DNA from: a virus
Length of the DNA stretch: 35,202 nucleotides
Virus record (IMG/VR): IMGVR_UViG_3300041402_000312
Location: 1 to 35,202 of that record
Strand: one strand, 5' to 3'
This document shows positions 14,432 to 22,261 of this stretch, in pieces. A model generated the notes under the pieces. It did not search any database, was not told the DNA's origin, and saw only the letters and a program-made list of their open reading frames with translations. Position 1 is the stretch's first letter. The number at the start of each line of letters is the position of its first letter. The position numbers and the translations under genes were made by a program.

Positions 14432-14815
14432 ATGACGAACACGCGAAGCAAGGCCCAGAACTACACGATCATCGGCGTGATCGCGACCTTCCTCATGGGA
14501 GGCGGCGGCTCGATGCTCGTCTGGGGAGCGGATCAACGCTATGCCCAGAAGGCCGACATCGAGGCCCTCGCCGACATCGTCGAGGAGAACTCGGAAGCCC
14601 AGCTCGCGACCGTGTCTTCGGTCGACGTCCTCCTCATCCAGGTCCTCGACATCCGGATCGAGGAGCTCGAGCTTGAGATCCGCGAGCTCGAGAACGAGGA
14701 CGAACTGACGACCAGGGAGGAGGCGCTCCTGGCGGACCTCCGGAGGGAGCTCTCGGACCTACGGACCGAGCGGAACTTGACGCTCTCGAGGATCCTCGCC
14801 AGGCGAACCCAGTGA
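14432..14815 (+). CDS. Lysis-cassette membrane protein with coiled coil
   Basis: 127 aa with GGAGG before ATG, one base after the endolysin stop. Residues about 13-32 are a transmembrane helix (IIGVIATFLMGGGGSMLVWG). Residues 45-120 are strongly helical and Glu/Leu/Arg rich (IRIEELELEIRELENEDEL...), a long coiled coil. The shape is that of an i-spanin, but a better i-spanin/o-spanin pair follows at 15192-15909. A holin-type or antiholin role is the alternative. Not resolved. Confidence 0.55.
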   Translation: MTNTRSKAQNYTIIGVIATFLMGGGGSMLVWGADQRYAQKADIEALADIVEENSEAQLATVSSVDVLLIQVLDIRIEELELEIRELENEDELTTREEALLADLRRELSDLRTERNLTLSRILARRTQ

Positions 14816-14903
14816 GGGGATGAGACGACCGCCGCCGTCGATCAGTTCGACGTGACCACACACGAGGCGCGCGTGAGACACGCCCACGATTGAGAGTAAG
14901 CTC

Positions 14904-15188
14904 ATGACCGAATTGTCGCCCGACTTCTGGATCCGCTTCGCGGATCGTCTCGATGCCTTGCGGATAATCCCGCGCGCGCTTGTCATTTTCTACTACCTCT
15001 TCTTCGCGAACTTCTCGTTCTATCTGGCGACCTGGTTCATGAACTACGACTTCACAACGATCGACAACCAGGCGGTCGCGCTGGCTATCGCCGGCTTTCC
15101 GGTCGGGATCTTAGGGGTTATGACGGGCGTCCTGGGGACGCTTACGAACAACTACTTCCGGACCGGAAGGGGATCGAATGGCGGGTGA
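14904..15188 (+). CDS. Holin-like membrane protein
   Basis: 94 aa. Two hydrophobic spans: about 25-46 (ALVIFYYLFFANFSFYLATW) and about 58-82 (VALAIAGFPVGILGVMTGVLG), joined by FMNYDFTTIDNQ and ending in TNNYFRTG. This RIIPRALVIFYY...TGVLGTLTNNY pattern is that of small holin-type proteins in Gram-negative phages. Membrane permeabilisation for the endolysin is inferred from topology and cassette position. A GCGTG-AGA-CACGC hairpin (14871-14883) precedes the start. Confidence 0.68.
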   Translation: MTELSPDFWIRFADRLDALRIIPRALVIFYYLFFANFSFYLATWFMNYDFTTIDNQAVALAIAGFPVGILGVMTGVLGTLTNNYFRTGRGSNGG

Positions 15189-15191
15189 GAC

Positions 15192-15572
15192 ATGAACATC
15201 CAGGCGCTCCTCGTGGTCCTGGTTCTCGGCGGAGGGATGATCGCCGCCGGCGCTTTGCTTGTCAACGGCCAGATCGACATGAGGGTCGCCGCCGAGATCG
15301 CCGCAACGGCCGAGCGGACCCGCGCCGATCTGGCCGAGCATGAACGAGATCGTCTCGAGGAGTCGATCGAAGAAGAACGTGAACGCCAGGAGGAGCTCAC
15401 CGAGAGACTCCAGGCCGCCCGAGACCGTGAAGTCGAAGCGACCGAGGTCCTCGAAGATCGCGAACGTCTGACTCGCCTCACCCAGGCGAAGCCCGGCCTG
15501 ATAGAACGCCAGGCACGAAGGGCGACGACGCGCGTCTGGAACGAGATCGAGCTCGAGTCCCGTGAACCTTAA
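15192..15572 (+). CDS. i-spanin (Rz-like)
   Basis: 126 aa. Residues about 5-25 are an N-terminal transmembrane anchor (LLVVLVLGGGMIAAGALLV), followed by a periplasmic coiled coil from about 30 to 100 (RADLAEHERDRLEESIEEER and on). Inner-membrane spanin subunits have this plan and act with an outer-membrane lipoprotein to fuse the two membranes. The next gene overlaps its 3' end by 11 nt in another frame, as Rz/Rz1 pairs often do. Confidence 0.75.
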   Translation: MNIQALLVVLVLGGGMIAAGALLVNGQIDMRVAAEIAATAERTRADLAEHERDRLEESIEEERERQEELTERLQAARDREVEATEVLEDRERLTRLTQAKPGLIERQARRATTRVWNEIELESREP

Positions 15573-15909
15573 CGAGGCGACGCTTCTGGTCCTCCTGGGA
15601 GTTCTTCCTGGCTGTTCGCTCTTCGGCTCGAAGCCGCCCGACATCACGATCCAGGAACGAGCGACGCCCGTCGTGTGTGACACGACACCCAGGCCCGACT
15701 CGCTCAACCTCAAGGACACGCCGCCGACCCTGGTCATGGACTCGAAGGAGACCTGGGGCTTCTGGTTCTCGCCGGACCTCTACGGGGCCCTGGCGGAGAA
15801 CCTCCAGGCGATGAGGACCTGGATGACTCAGTCCCGCGCGATCCGCGCGAAGCTCGTGAAGTGTATCGTCGACCACAACACGAAGGTCGCCGAGGATCCG
15901 CCGGAGTAG
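15562..15909 (+). CDS. o-spanin lipoprotein (Rz1-like)
   Basis: 115 aa from a GTG at 15562. A short hydrophobic leader ends in the lipobox LPGC, with C18 as the expected lipidated residue. The mature part is Pro-rich at first (PPDITIQ, TTPRPDS), then helical, with two further Cys that could form disulfides. Pairing with the i-spanin upstream indicates a two-membrane envelope. The leader lacks N-terminal basic residues, a small oddity. Confidence 0.72.
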   Translation: MNLNEATLLVLLGVLPGCSLFGSKPPDITIQERATPVVCDTTPRPDSLNLKDTPPTLVMDSKETWGFWFSPDLYGALAENLQAMRTWMTQSRAIRAKLVKCIVDHNTKVAEDPPE

Positions 15910-15926
15910 CGCGCCGTCCCCGGCGA

Positions 15927-15935
15927 TGCTACGCT
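15927..15935 (+). promoter_or_regulatory. Possible weak extended -10 promoter
   Basis: TGCTACGCT resembles the TGCTACACT extended -10 of the early promoters. Its predicted start is 15942, the A of the next ATG, so the message would be leaderless. A poor operator match (CGTCCC-N7-GCTACG, 15915-15933) surrounds it. No -35. Low confidence. Confidence 0.25.
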
Positions 15936-15941
15936 CCCCGG

Positions 15942-16127
15942 ATGTTCACCTGGCCGACGATCCTCCTCACGATCATGGCCGTCCTCCTGGGCGTCGGGAC
16001 ATCCCTCGCCCTGGCTCGGCTCTTCAAGAATAAGATCAAGAACCGCCAGATCATCACCGGCGAGCTCGAGAAGCTCCGCCGCGCCGAACTCCAGGAGGGC
16101 CTCGACGATGCCAGTCGTCGTCCGTAA
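15942..16127 (+). CDS. Small membrane protein
   Basis: 61 aa: a transmembrane helix at residues about 5-27 (PTILLTIMAVLLGVGTSLAL), then a basic, charged helix (FKNKIKNRQIITGELEKLRR). No Shine-Dalgarno is visible. It overlaps the next gene by 20 nt. Function unknown; follows the spanin pair. Confidence 0.5.
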   Translation: MFTWPTILLTIMAVLLGVGTSLALARLFKNKIKNRQIITGELEKLRRAELQEGLDDASRRP

Positions 16128-16287
16128 GCGCGGGACGAAGTTCCGAGTCGTCGAGTCGGGATCCGGCAAGGTCGCGAAGAACGCCGGCGGGACCGCGGCC
16201 GACGGCGGCGGACACTCGAGCGAGGCCGGAGCCGAACGCCAGGCCCGCGCCATCAATCGCTCGCTCTCACGAGCCGGCAAGATATAG
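16108..16287 (+). CDS. Small basic phage protein (AERQARAIN motif)
   Basis: 59 aa: MPVVVRKRGTKFRVVESGSG, then a Gly/Ala/Ser linker and AGAERQARAINRSLSRAG. Small phage proteins with a short beta hairpin followed by an A-x-R-Q-x-R-A-I helix are common and uncharacterised. An Gly-Glu-rich Shine-Dalgarno region (AGGAGG) lies 12 nt before ATG. Overlaps the preceding gene by 20 nt. Confidence 0.55.
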   Translation: MPVVVRKRGTKFRVVESGSGKVAKNAGGTAADGGGHSSEAGAERQARAINRSLSRAGKI

Positions 16288-16299
16288 GAGACCGTCATC

Positions 16300-16623
16300 A
16301 TGAACGACCGCAAGCCCAGGACCGAAGAACAGAAGGCGCGCCGGAAGGAGCTCGACCAGTCACGCCGCGCGGACAAGATCGCCCAGGCCGGCGCCCAGCC
16401 CGAGGCCGAGAAGCCTCCCGTCCCGCCGCTCCGCGTTCAACGCATGGGCCGGAACTTCCGGATCGTCTACGAAGAGACCCGCAACCTGGCGCGCTACAAC
16501 TCCGGCGAGGCGGTCGACGACGGCGGCTTCACCGAGGAGATCGCGGCGCGTGTGCACATGGCGAAGGTCCTCGGCGAACAAGGCCCGACCGCCGACCCCG
16601 AAGCCGAGAACCTCGGCGCATGA
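16300..16623 (+). CDS. Hypothetical charged protein
   Basis: 107 aa with TAGGAG 8 nt before ATG. The first 40 residues are Lys/Arg/Glu rich and disordered-looking; residues 45-70 form strands (LRVQRMGRNFRIVYEE). No family recognised. The stop overlaps the next ATG (ATGA). Confidence 0.52.
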   Translation: MNDRKPRTEEQKARRKELDQSRRADKIAQAGAQPEAEKPPVPPLRVQRMGRNFRIVYEETRNLARYNSGEAVDDGGFTEEIAARVHMAKVLGEQGPTADPEAENLGA

Positions 16624-17213
16624 AACAACCAGACGACCCAGGCCCTCCGGATCCGCCGGCCCAGGAGAAGACGCGCCCCTGGATCCGAGCCTGGATGATC
16701 GTCGTCGTCGTGGTCATGGCGATCGTCGCCTGGACCGCCGCCGGCGCCCAGGATCCGCCCGTCCCGCTCGAGGAGCCATGTCCGGCCGGGAATTGTGTCG
16801 TCTACAATCAGGCCTTCCTCTTCGCCTTCACCGGCGACGAGCGGACGATCCGCTGGAGCCTGGTCCAGTCCGACGTCGACTCGATGGCGCTCTTCACCGA
16901 GCTCCAGGTCTTCGAGTTCCCGCCGAAGGGCGTCGCCTTTCCCGTCATGAAGGCCGAGCTCCCCGAGGCCGATCGCTCGTTCGGCTGGACACCGAACCGG
17001 GCCGGGACCTACTTCATCGAGGCCCGCGCGTGTCGAACCGATGGCGACCTGGGGAGCGAACCAGAAGCCGAACAACATCCGAGCCGCGGGCTCATCTTGT
17101 GCTCGATCATCGCGTCGAGCCCAGATCCGACATACACCGACCCGCTCGTGTATCCTCGCGGCTTCGTGATGCTCATCAAGCTCGCCCCGGCGACCGGCGG
17201 CGGGATCGAATAG
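16620..17213 (+). CDS. Membrane-anchored or exported beta-rich protein
   Basis: 197 aa. A Pro-rich cytoplasmic start, then a hydrophobic span at about 22-43 (IRAWMIVVVVVMAIVAWTAA) ending in AGA-Q, which could be a signal-peptidase site or a stay-in anchor. The outer part is beta-rich with four Cys (PCPAGNC, ACRT, LCS), which suggests disulfides outside the cytoplasm. No family recognised. A phage protein facing the periplasm is inferred; superinfection exclusion is one possibility only. Confidence 0.5.
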   Translation: MKQPDDPGPPDPPAQEKTRPWIRAWMIVVVVVMAIVAWTAAGAQDPPVPLEEPCPAGNCVVYNQAFLFAFTGDERTIRWSLVQSDVDSMALFTELQVFEFPPKGVAFPVMKAELPEADRSFGWTPNRAGTYFIEARACRTDGDLGSEPEAEQHPSRGLILCSIIASSPDPTYTDPLVYPRGFVMLIKLAPATGGGIE

Positions 17214-17222
17214 GAGAACATC

Positions 17223-17543
17223 ATGTCGAGAATTAAGTCGAAGAAGCTCACCGTGAACCCGGACCCCGCGGCCGACTCCTGGGACTGGTATCAACGAGAC
17301 GCCGCGGCCGACGTCGATGTCTGGCTGGCGTCGATCGACGCGGGCTCGGTCGACCCGTTCGGGAAGAGCCTGGAGCCGGAGATCGAGATCCCCGAGATCG
17401 AGGGGACGTTCGACTTCGCGGTCGTCCAGGTCGACGAAGCCGGCAACATGAGCGACCCGGCAACCTTCCCCGCCTGGGTCGGCGTATCTTTAGATCTCAG
17501 CCCTCCCCAGGCGGCGACCGGAGGGCAGCTCGTCGACGTGTGA
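17223..17543 (+). CDS. Small Ig/FN3-like beta protein
   Basis: 106 aa with TAGGAG 8 nt before ATG. Residues about 55-95 (FDFAVVQVDEAGNMSDPATF, then a VSLDLSPPQAATG linker) have the V-D-E-x-G-N-x-S-D-P pattern of FN3 or Ig-like modules. Such small beta modules often bind or decorate virions. Function otherwise unknown. Confidence 0.48.
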   Translation: MSRIKSKKLTVNPDPAADSWDWYQRDAAADVDVWLASIDAGSVDPFGKSLEPEIEIPEIEGTFDFAVVQVDEAGNMSDPATFPAWVGVSLDLSPPQAATGGQLVDV

Positions 17544-17602
17544 CCTATGCCGCGCTGGCGATCACCCTGGTCGCCGTCGTCTTATTTGTTTTTCAACGGT
17601 AG
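17540..17602 (+). CDS. Tiny membrane peptide, 20 aa
   Basis: GTG start inside a GTGTGA junction with the previous stop. The peptide is MTYAALAITLVAVVLFVFQR, one complete transmembrane helix with a C-terminal Arg. Its stop is directly followed by the Shine-Dalgarno of the next tiny gene. The hydrophobic pattern and junction support it, but at this size chance is not excluded. Confidence 0.4.
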   Translation: MTYAALAITLVAVVLFVFQR

Positions 17603-17611
17603 GAGAAGCCC

Positions 17612-17746
17612 ATGTTATTCGGACTCAGCCTCACGACCCTCGTGATCGGCGTCGCCGTCGGTCTCGTCCTGGTTCAACTCTATCCGCCGAGCGCGCGGAT
17701 CGGCGTCTGGATCATCAATAAGGTGAAGGAGCTCACCGGGAAGTAA
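17612..17746 (+). CDS. Tiny membrane protein, 44 aa
   Basis: TAGGAG 7 nt before ATG. Residues 2-23 (LFGLSLTTLVIGVAVGLVLV) are a transmembrane helix, followed by YPPSARIGVW and a short basic helix (VKELTGK). The TAA stop shares its last base with the next ATG. Second of three consecutive tiny membrane proteins. Confidence 0.52.
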   Translation: MLFGLSLTTLVIGVAVGLVLVQLYPPSARIGVWIINKVKELTGK

Positions 17747-17859
17747 TGACACCGAAGAAGCTCGCGATCATCATCGGCGTCGCGCTCCTGATCTGGATCG
17801 GGATCATCTTCGCCGGCTCGATCGCGGGCTTCATCTTCGGGCCCGGCTTCGATCCATGA
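17746..17859 (+). CDS. Tiny membrane protein, 37 aa
   Basis: Starts in a TAATG junction. MTPKK gives a positive N-terminus, then a 27-residue hydrophobic stretch (LAIIIGVALLIWIGIIFAG...) and a short FGPGFDP tail. The stop overlaps the next ATG (ATGA). Too short for a family call; could be a holin accessory, membrane toxin or exclusion peptide. Confidence 0.52.
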   Translation: MTPKKLAIIIGVALLIWIGIIFAGSIAGFIFGPGFDP

Positions 17860-18116
17860 GCATCAAGGACGACTCAGAACTTCAACACGCCCTCGCCCAT
17901 ATCTGGAACGCGATCGACCACGTGGCGAAAGGCGAGAAGGCCGCCGCCCTCTACGAGCTCGACTCGGTCGAGGGCCTGATCTTTTTCAACAACGAGGCCG
18001 AGCGCCTCGAGCACCTGGAGCGATTGAACTATGGCGAAGAGAAGGAACCCATGCCGGGATCGGCGACCGAAGCGGCCCACGAAGAAGCCAGCGAGGCGGG
18101 GAAGTCGGCGACATAA
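17856..18116 (+). CDS. Small helical acidic protein
   Basis: 86 aa. Residues 5-58 are amphipathic helices (ELQHALAHIWNAIDHVAKGE, later EAERLEHLERL); the C-terminus is Glu/Ala rich and disordered-looking. No family recognised. It joins the tiny membrane genes to the RusA gene in one overlapping run. Confidence 0.52.
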   Translation: MSIKDDSELQHALAHIWNAIDHVAKGEKAAALYELDSVEGLIFFNNEAERLEHLERLNYGEEKEPMPGSATEAAHEEASEAGKSAT

Positions 18117-18572
18117 TTGAGCGACCGGATCCAGGTCCTCGACGTCACGCCGACGCCGGCGCCCAGACAATCGCGGCGCGATAAGTTCAAGCCGTCGAAG
18201 GCGGTCCTCAACTATCGCGCCTTCCGCGACCAGGTCGCCTATCAGATCCAGGAGCTCCCCGAGGACTTCTTCCACGCCGTCTTCCTGATCCCGGTCTGGC
18301 CGTCCTGGTCGGAGAAGAAGAAGCGCGAACACGTCGGTCATCCGCACCTGGGGAAGCCCGACAAGGACAACCTCGAGAAGGCCCTGGTCGATGCCGTCTA
18401 TCGGGACCGCGACGACTCTCACGTCTGGAACTCGGCCTCGACGAAGATCTGGTCGTTCTATGGCGCGATCATCATCGCCGACGACTACCTGGACATCCTG
18501 GAGCTCCCGCTCGACATCGCCGCGCTCGTCCGCGGCTCCTGGGACGTGTACGATCGGACCCGCATCGTGTGA
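18117..18572 (+). CDS. RusA-type Holliday junction resolvase
   Basis: 151 aa from a TTG immediately after the preceding TAA. Key residues: KPDKDN at 80-85, D93 (ALVDAV), D99-D100 (RDRDDSHVW) and K110 (TKIW). This is the D-x-D-N...D...DD-x-x-V...K layout of the RusA family, which resolves branched DNA. Its place just before the terminase fits removal of branches ahead of packaging. A TTG start is unusual but no better start is present. Confidence 0.8.
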   Translation: MSDRIQVLDVTPTPAPRQSRRDKFKPSKAVLNYRAFRDQVAYQIQELPEDFFHAVFLIPVWPSWSEKKKREHVGHPHLGKPDKDNLEKALVDAVYRDRDDSHVWNSASTKIWSFYGAIIIADDYLDILELPLDIAALVRGSWDVYDRTRIV

Positions 18573-18590
18573 GACGAACAGGAGGCCGTG

Positions 18591-19115
18591 ATGGCCGAGA
18601 CCGACAACCAGACGCCCCCAGGACATGATCCCGCGCGCGAGCGCGCGAAGCCCGGACACCGTTCGCTCCTCCCCGAGAACCTGGTCGACTTCCTCCGGAC
18701 CCTCCGCCACACCGGGAACGTCTCGCTCTCCGCCAGGCGGATCGGCTGGAGCCGCTCGACCGTCTACGCCTTCGCCCAGAAGAACGCCAGCTTCCGCGAG
18801 TCGATGAGGGAGGCCATGACCGAAGGCCGTGAGCTCCTGGTCGGCGAGGGCTGGAAGCGCGCGACGACCTGGAGCGAATACACCGACACGAAGAACAACC
18901 TCCACATCAAGCCGCCCTCGGACCGGATCCTCTCGATCCTGATCGCCGGATATTTCCAGGAGTTCAAACCAGGCCGCGGCGACGAAGCCCTGGGCGATCT
19001 CCTCATCCCGGAGACGGCGGACCTCACGCTCCTCGAGGATCACGAGCTCGCGGATCTCGAGCGGATCCTCGTGAAGGCCGGCGTCGATGAGCTCGCGAGC
19101 CCTCGCCAGGATTAG
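18591..19115 (+). CDS. Terminase small subunit
   Basis: 174 aa. AGGAGG lies 5 nt before ATG 18591; a GTG one codon earlier is less likely. Residues about 25-60 hold a helix-turn-helix (FLRTLRHTGNVSLSARRIGW, then SRSTVYAFAQKNASF) as in small terminases that recognise the packaging site. It overlaps the large subunit gene by 29 nt. The call rests on the HTH and the neighbour. Confidence 0.77.
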   Translation: MAETDNQTPPGHDPARERAKPGHRSLLPENLVDFLRTLRHTGNVSLSARRIGWSRSTVYAFAQKNASFRESMREAMTEGRELLVGEGWKRATTWSEYTDTKNNLHIKPPSDRILSILIAGYFQEFKPGRGDEALGDLLIPETADLTLLEDHELADLERILVKAGVDELASPRQD

Positions 19116-20541
19116 ATCCGAACGGGCCCGCCGAGGCCTCGGGCTTCACGACTTCATCGTCCAGGCGTGGCCGTGGGTCGATCCGGTCCAGGGCGTCTTC
19201 GGCCGCTACACGCGGACCTTGTGCTGGATCCTCGAGCAAGTCCTCGCCGGCCGGATCCGCCGGCTCATCATCAACGTCCCGCCCGGCCACATGAAGAGCC
19301 TCACCGTGTCGGTCTTCTGGCCGGCCTGGGCCTGGCTCGTCCGGCCCGAGGTCCGCTTCGCCTTCACGTCCTACCGTGGCGACCTGGCGCTTCGCGACGC
19401 CGACCGCTCTCGAGATCTCATCCGCTCGCCGTTCTATCAGGACCTTCTCCTGGGCCGGCCTGGCGGCTGGGCCCTCCTCCGGACCGGCCAGGACACGAAG
19501 AGCCGCTTCGCGAACACCCAGGGCGGCTACAGGTTCTCGAGCGCGGTCGCCGGCATCATGGGAGAAGGCGGCGACATCGTGGTCTTCGACGATCCTCACA
19601 ACATCGAGCAAGCCGAGAGCGACTCGGTCCGCGATGAGATCGTCCGGAAGATCCGCCTCGCGCTCCCGACCAGGGTCCGCTCGAAGACCGGCGCCGTCGT
19701 CATCATCATGCAACGGCTACACCCGCTCGATCTCACCGGCGTCTTCCTGGATGAGGAGGGCGAGCTCTGGACCCACTTGTGTCTCCCCGCCAGGTTCGAC
19801 ACCGATCACCCTCACCCGTGTCTCTTCGACTGGCGCAAGACCGAAGGCGAGCTCCTCTTCCCCGAGCTCTTCCCCGAGAACCGGATCCTCGAGCTCGAGA
19901 CCGGCCTCACCGCATACGGGACCGCCGGCCAGCTCCAGCAACGACCGCACCCGCGCGAGGGCTCGATGTTCAAGCGCGACGACTTCCGGATGATCGACGC
20001 GAGCGAGGTCCCGAAGGGCGGGACCGTGGTCCGCGGCTGGGACCTGGCGGCGACCGATGCCCAGGCCGTCAACGCGAAGCGCGCCTCCTGGACCGTCGGC
20101 TTGCGTTTACGTTATGTAAAGCGGAACATCTATATCGAGGACGTGGTTCGTCTTCGCGGCTCGCCATTTAAGGTCCGGACAACAATGAGAACGACCGGCG
20201 ACCAGGACGGGAAGGGCGTGATAATCGACTTTCCGCAGGACCCCGGCCAGGCGGGCAAGGCCCAGGCGGAGGACATCATCGCCGACTTTCCCCGCCATCG
20301 GATCTTCTACTCGCCCGAGAGCGGCGACAAGGAAGTCCGAGCCGAAGCTCCGGCGTCACAAGTCGAAGGCGGTCGAGTGTATCTCGTCCGCGGAGCCTGG
20401 AACGGCGTGTTCTTGGATGAGGCCCAGGCCTTCCCCGGCTCGACGTTCAAGGACCAGATCGACGCCTTCTCTCGAGCCTATCATCGAGCCGTGAGACAAC
20501 CAGGTCGACCTAAATCTGGCGCTATCAGAGGAGCCTCATAG
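19087..20541 (+). CDS. Terminase large subunit (packaging ATPase-nuclease)
   Basis: 484 aa. Walker A PPGHMKS at 65-71 (after LIINV), Walker B IVVFDDPHN at about 164-172, and IIMQRLHPLD as the coupling region. The C-terminal RNase H-like nuclease shows RGWDLAATDA with D319 as first acidic ligand, IDFPQDPGQAGK with D381, and DQIDAFSRAYHR with D456/D459 as the last. It drives DNA into the prohead and cuts the concatemer. Length is normal for the family. Confidence 0.93.
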   Translation: MSSRALARIRSERARRGLGLHDFIVQAWPWVDPVQGVFGRYTRTLCWILEQVLAGRIRRLIINVPPGHMKSLTVSVFWPAWAWLVRPEVRFAFTSYRGDLALRDADRSRDLIRSPFYQDLLLGRPGGWALLRTGQDTKSRFANTQGGYRFSSAVAGIMGEGGDIVVFDDPHNIEQAESDSVRDEIVRKIRLALPTRVRSKTGAVVIIMQRLHPLDLTGVFLDEEGELWTHLCLPARFDTDHPHPCLFDWRKTEGELLFPELFPENRILELETGLTAYGTAGQLQQRPHPREGSMFKRDDFRMIDASEVPKGGTVVRGWDLAATDAQAVNAKRASWTVGLRLRYVKRNIYIEDVVRLRGSPFKVRTTMRTTGDQDGKGVIIDFPQDPGQAGKAQAEDIIADFPRHRIFYSPESGDKEVRAEAPASQVEGGRVYLVRGAWNGVFLDEAQAFPGSTFKDQIDAFSRAYHRAVRQPGRPKSGAIRGAS

Positions 20542-20542
20542 C

Positions 20543-22258
20543 ATGGCCTTAATACTCGCGAACCCGACCGCACCCCTCCAGCCTGGGATCACCACGACGC
20601 CCGAGTCATCCGGATCCGGCGGCTCGAACGTCTCCGACCCTCACCCCGACTTCCAGGCCAGGCGGCCCGACTGGGTCGTCATGTTCGACACGAACGAAGG
20701 CCAGCGCCACATCAAAAGCAAGACGAACCAATACCTCCCGGAGACCTCCGGGATGAGGGCCTTGAGCTCGAAGCCGAACGCGCTCGACGGCGAAGGCCTG
20801 GAGCTCTACACCGCGTATATCGTCCGGGCCTTCTTCCCGGATCTCGTGAAGGAGACCGTCCGGGCCCTCACCGGGATCCTCGACCGCGAGCCGGCGAACA
20901 TCGAGCTCCCCGAGGCGCTCGAGGACATGAGGGAGCTCGCCACGCCGAAGGGCGAGTCGCTCAACGATCTCCTGGTCCAGATCCACCTCAACCAGCTCCT
21001 CTACGGACGCCTGGGCCTCCTCCTGGACGTGGATCCAGACCGGGACCTCCCGCTCATCGTCCGCTATCCGGCGCCCCAGGTCCTCAACTGGGACGACCTC
21101 ACGATCACGAACGACATCAAGCAACAAGACGACAACAAGCGGAGCCAGGCGGTCCGCCGGCTTCTCATGACGGTCCTCGACGAGACGCGCTACGAGCGCG
21201 ACACCGGGAACCGTTTCACGTGGAACCTGGTCCCGCGCTTCCGCTCGCTCACCCTGGGCGACGCGGACTCGAACGTCTACACGACCCAGGTCGAACGCGA
21301 CGGCGCGCTCCAGGAAGCGATCACGCCGATGATCCGCGGGAAGACCCTCGAGGAGATCCCCTTCGTCTTCATCAACACGACCGACCTCGCGACCCAGCCG
21401 GCCGACGTCCCGCTCATCAACCTGGCGAACCTGGCGCTCGCCATATACCGCGGCGAAGCCGATCATCGGAGCGCGCTCTTCATGGCCGGCCAGGACACGC
21501 TCGTCATCACCGGCTACGACCTCGCCTCGGCCGACCCCGACGCGAATCCGAGCGCGGACGACAAGCCGATCATCGGCTCCGGCGCCTACCTCAACCTCCC
21601 GGACCCGGAGGCCGACGCGAAGTTCATCGGGCCCGACTCCCAGGCGCTCCCCGAACAACGGACCAGTCTCGAGGACGACTACAAGCGCGCCGGCGAGGAG
21701 GGGATCAAGCTCCTCTCGAGCGGCGCCGGCGCCGAGGCCGCCGAGACGCTCCGGATCCGAGTCGCCGCCAGGACCGCCACGCTCCAGACGATCGCCATGA
21801 CCTCGGCGACCGGGCTCGAGACCGCCCTCCGCCAGGCCGCGATCTGGGTCGGCGCGGATCCCGAGGAGGTCAAGGTCGAGCCGAACCTGGACTTCATCAC
21901 CGAAACCCAGGACCCCGCCGATCTCATCGCCTTCGCCACGGCGAAGAAGTCGAAGGTCCCGCTCTCCTGGAAGTCGATCCACAACTGGCTCCGCCAGAAG
22001 GACTTCACCGAGCTCACCTTCGAGGAGGAGCTCGAGGCGATCGAGGAGGAGGCCAACATGGACGCCTTTGACACCGGCGGCGATGCCTTCATCGACGGCG
22101 AAGAAGGCGCGCCTCCGGGCGGACCTCCGGGCGACATCAACAACCCGGCAATGATCGCAGCTCGCCAGGCGGCGATCGACGCGGCCGGCGGCGGCGAGCC
22201 AGCCCGCGGGGATGAACCCGGCCCAGGAGGACCGCCCCAGGGCGACGAGGAAGAGTAG
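20543..22258 (+). CDS. Portal protein (DUF4055 type)
   Basis: 571 aa with GAGGAG before ATG, 1 nt after terL. Residues about 150-190 (LLYGRLGLLLDVDPDRD, then YPAPQVLNWD) and 265-310 (EEIPFVFINTTD, LANLALAIYRGEADH, ALFMAGQDTLVITGYD) follow DUF4055, a portal-type family. The C-terminus is acidic then Gly/Pro rich. The portal forms the dodecameric DNA gate and binds terminase; order terS-terL-portal supports it. Confidence 0.83.
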   Translation: MALILANPTAPLQPGITTTPESSGSGGSNVSDPHPDFQARRPDWVVMFDTNEGQRHIKSKTNQYLPETSGMRALSSKPNALDGEGLELYTAYIVRAFFPDLVKETVRALTGILDREPANIELPEALEDMRELATPKGESLNDLLVQIHLNQLLYGRLGLLLDVDPDRDLPLIVRYPAPQVLNWDDLTITNDIKQQDDNKRSQAVRRLLMTVLDETRYERDTGNRFTWNLVPRFRSLTLGDADSNVYTTQVERDGALQEAITPMIRGKTLEEIPFVFINTTDLATQPADVPLINLANLALAIYRGEADHRSALFMAGQDTLVITGYDLASADPDANPSADDKPIIGSGAYLNLPDPEADAKFIGPDSQALPEQRTSLEDDYKRAGEEGIKLLSSGAGAEAAETLRIRVAARTATLQTIAMTSATGLETALRQAAIWVGADPEEVKVEPNLDFITETQDPADLIAFATAKKSKVPLSWKSIHNWLRQKDFTELTFEEELEAIEEEANMDAFDTGGDAFIDGEEGAPPGGPPGDINNPAMIAARQAAIDAAGGGEPARGDEPGPGGPPQGDEEE

Positions 22259-22261
22259 GCC

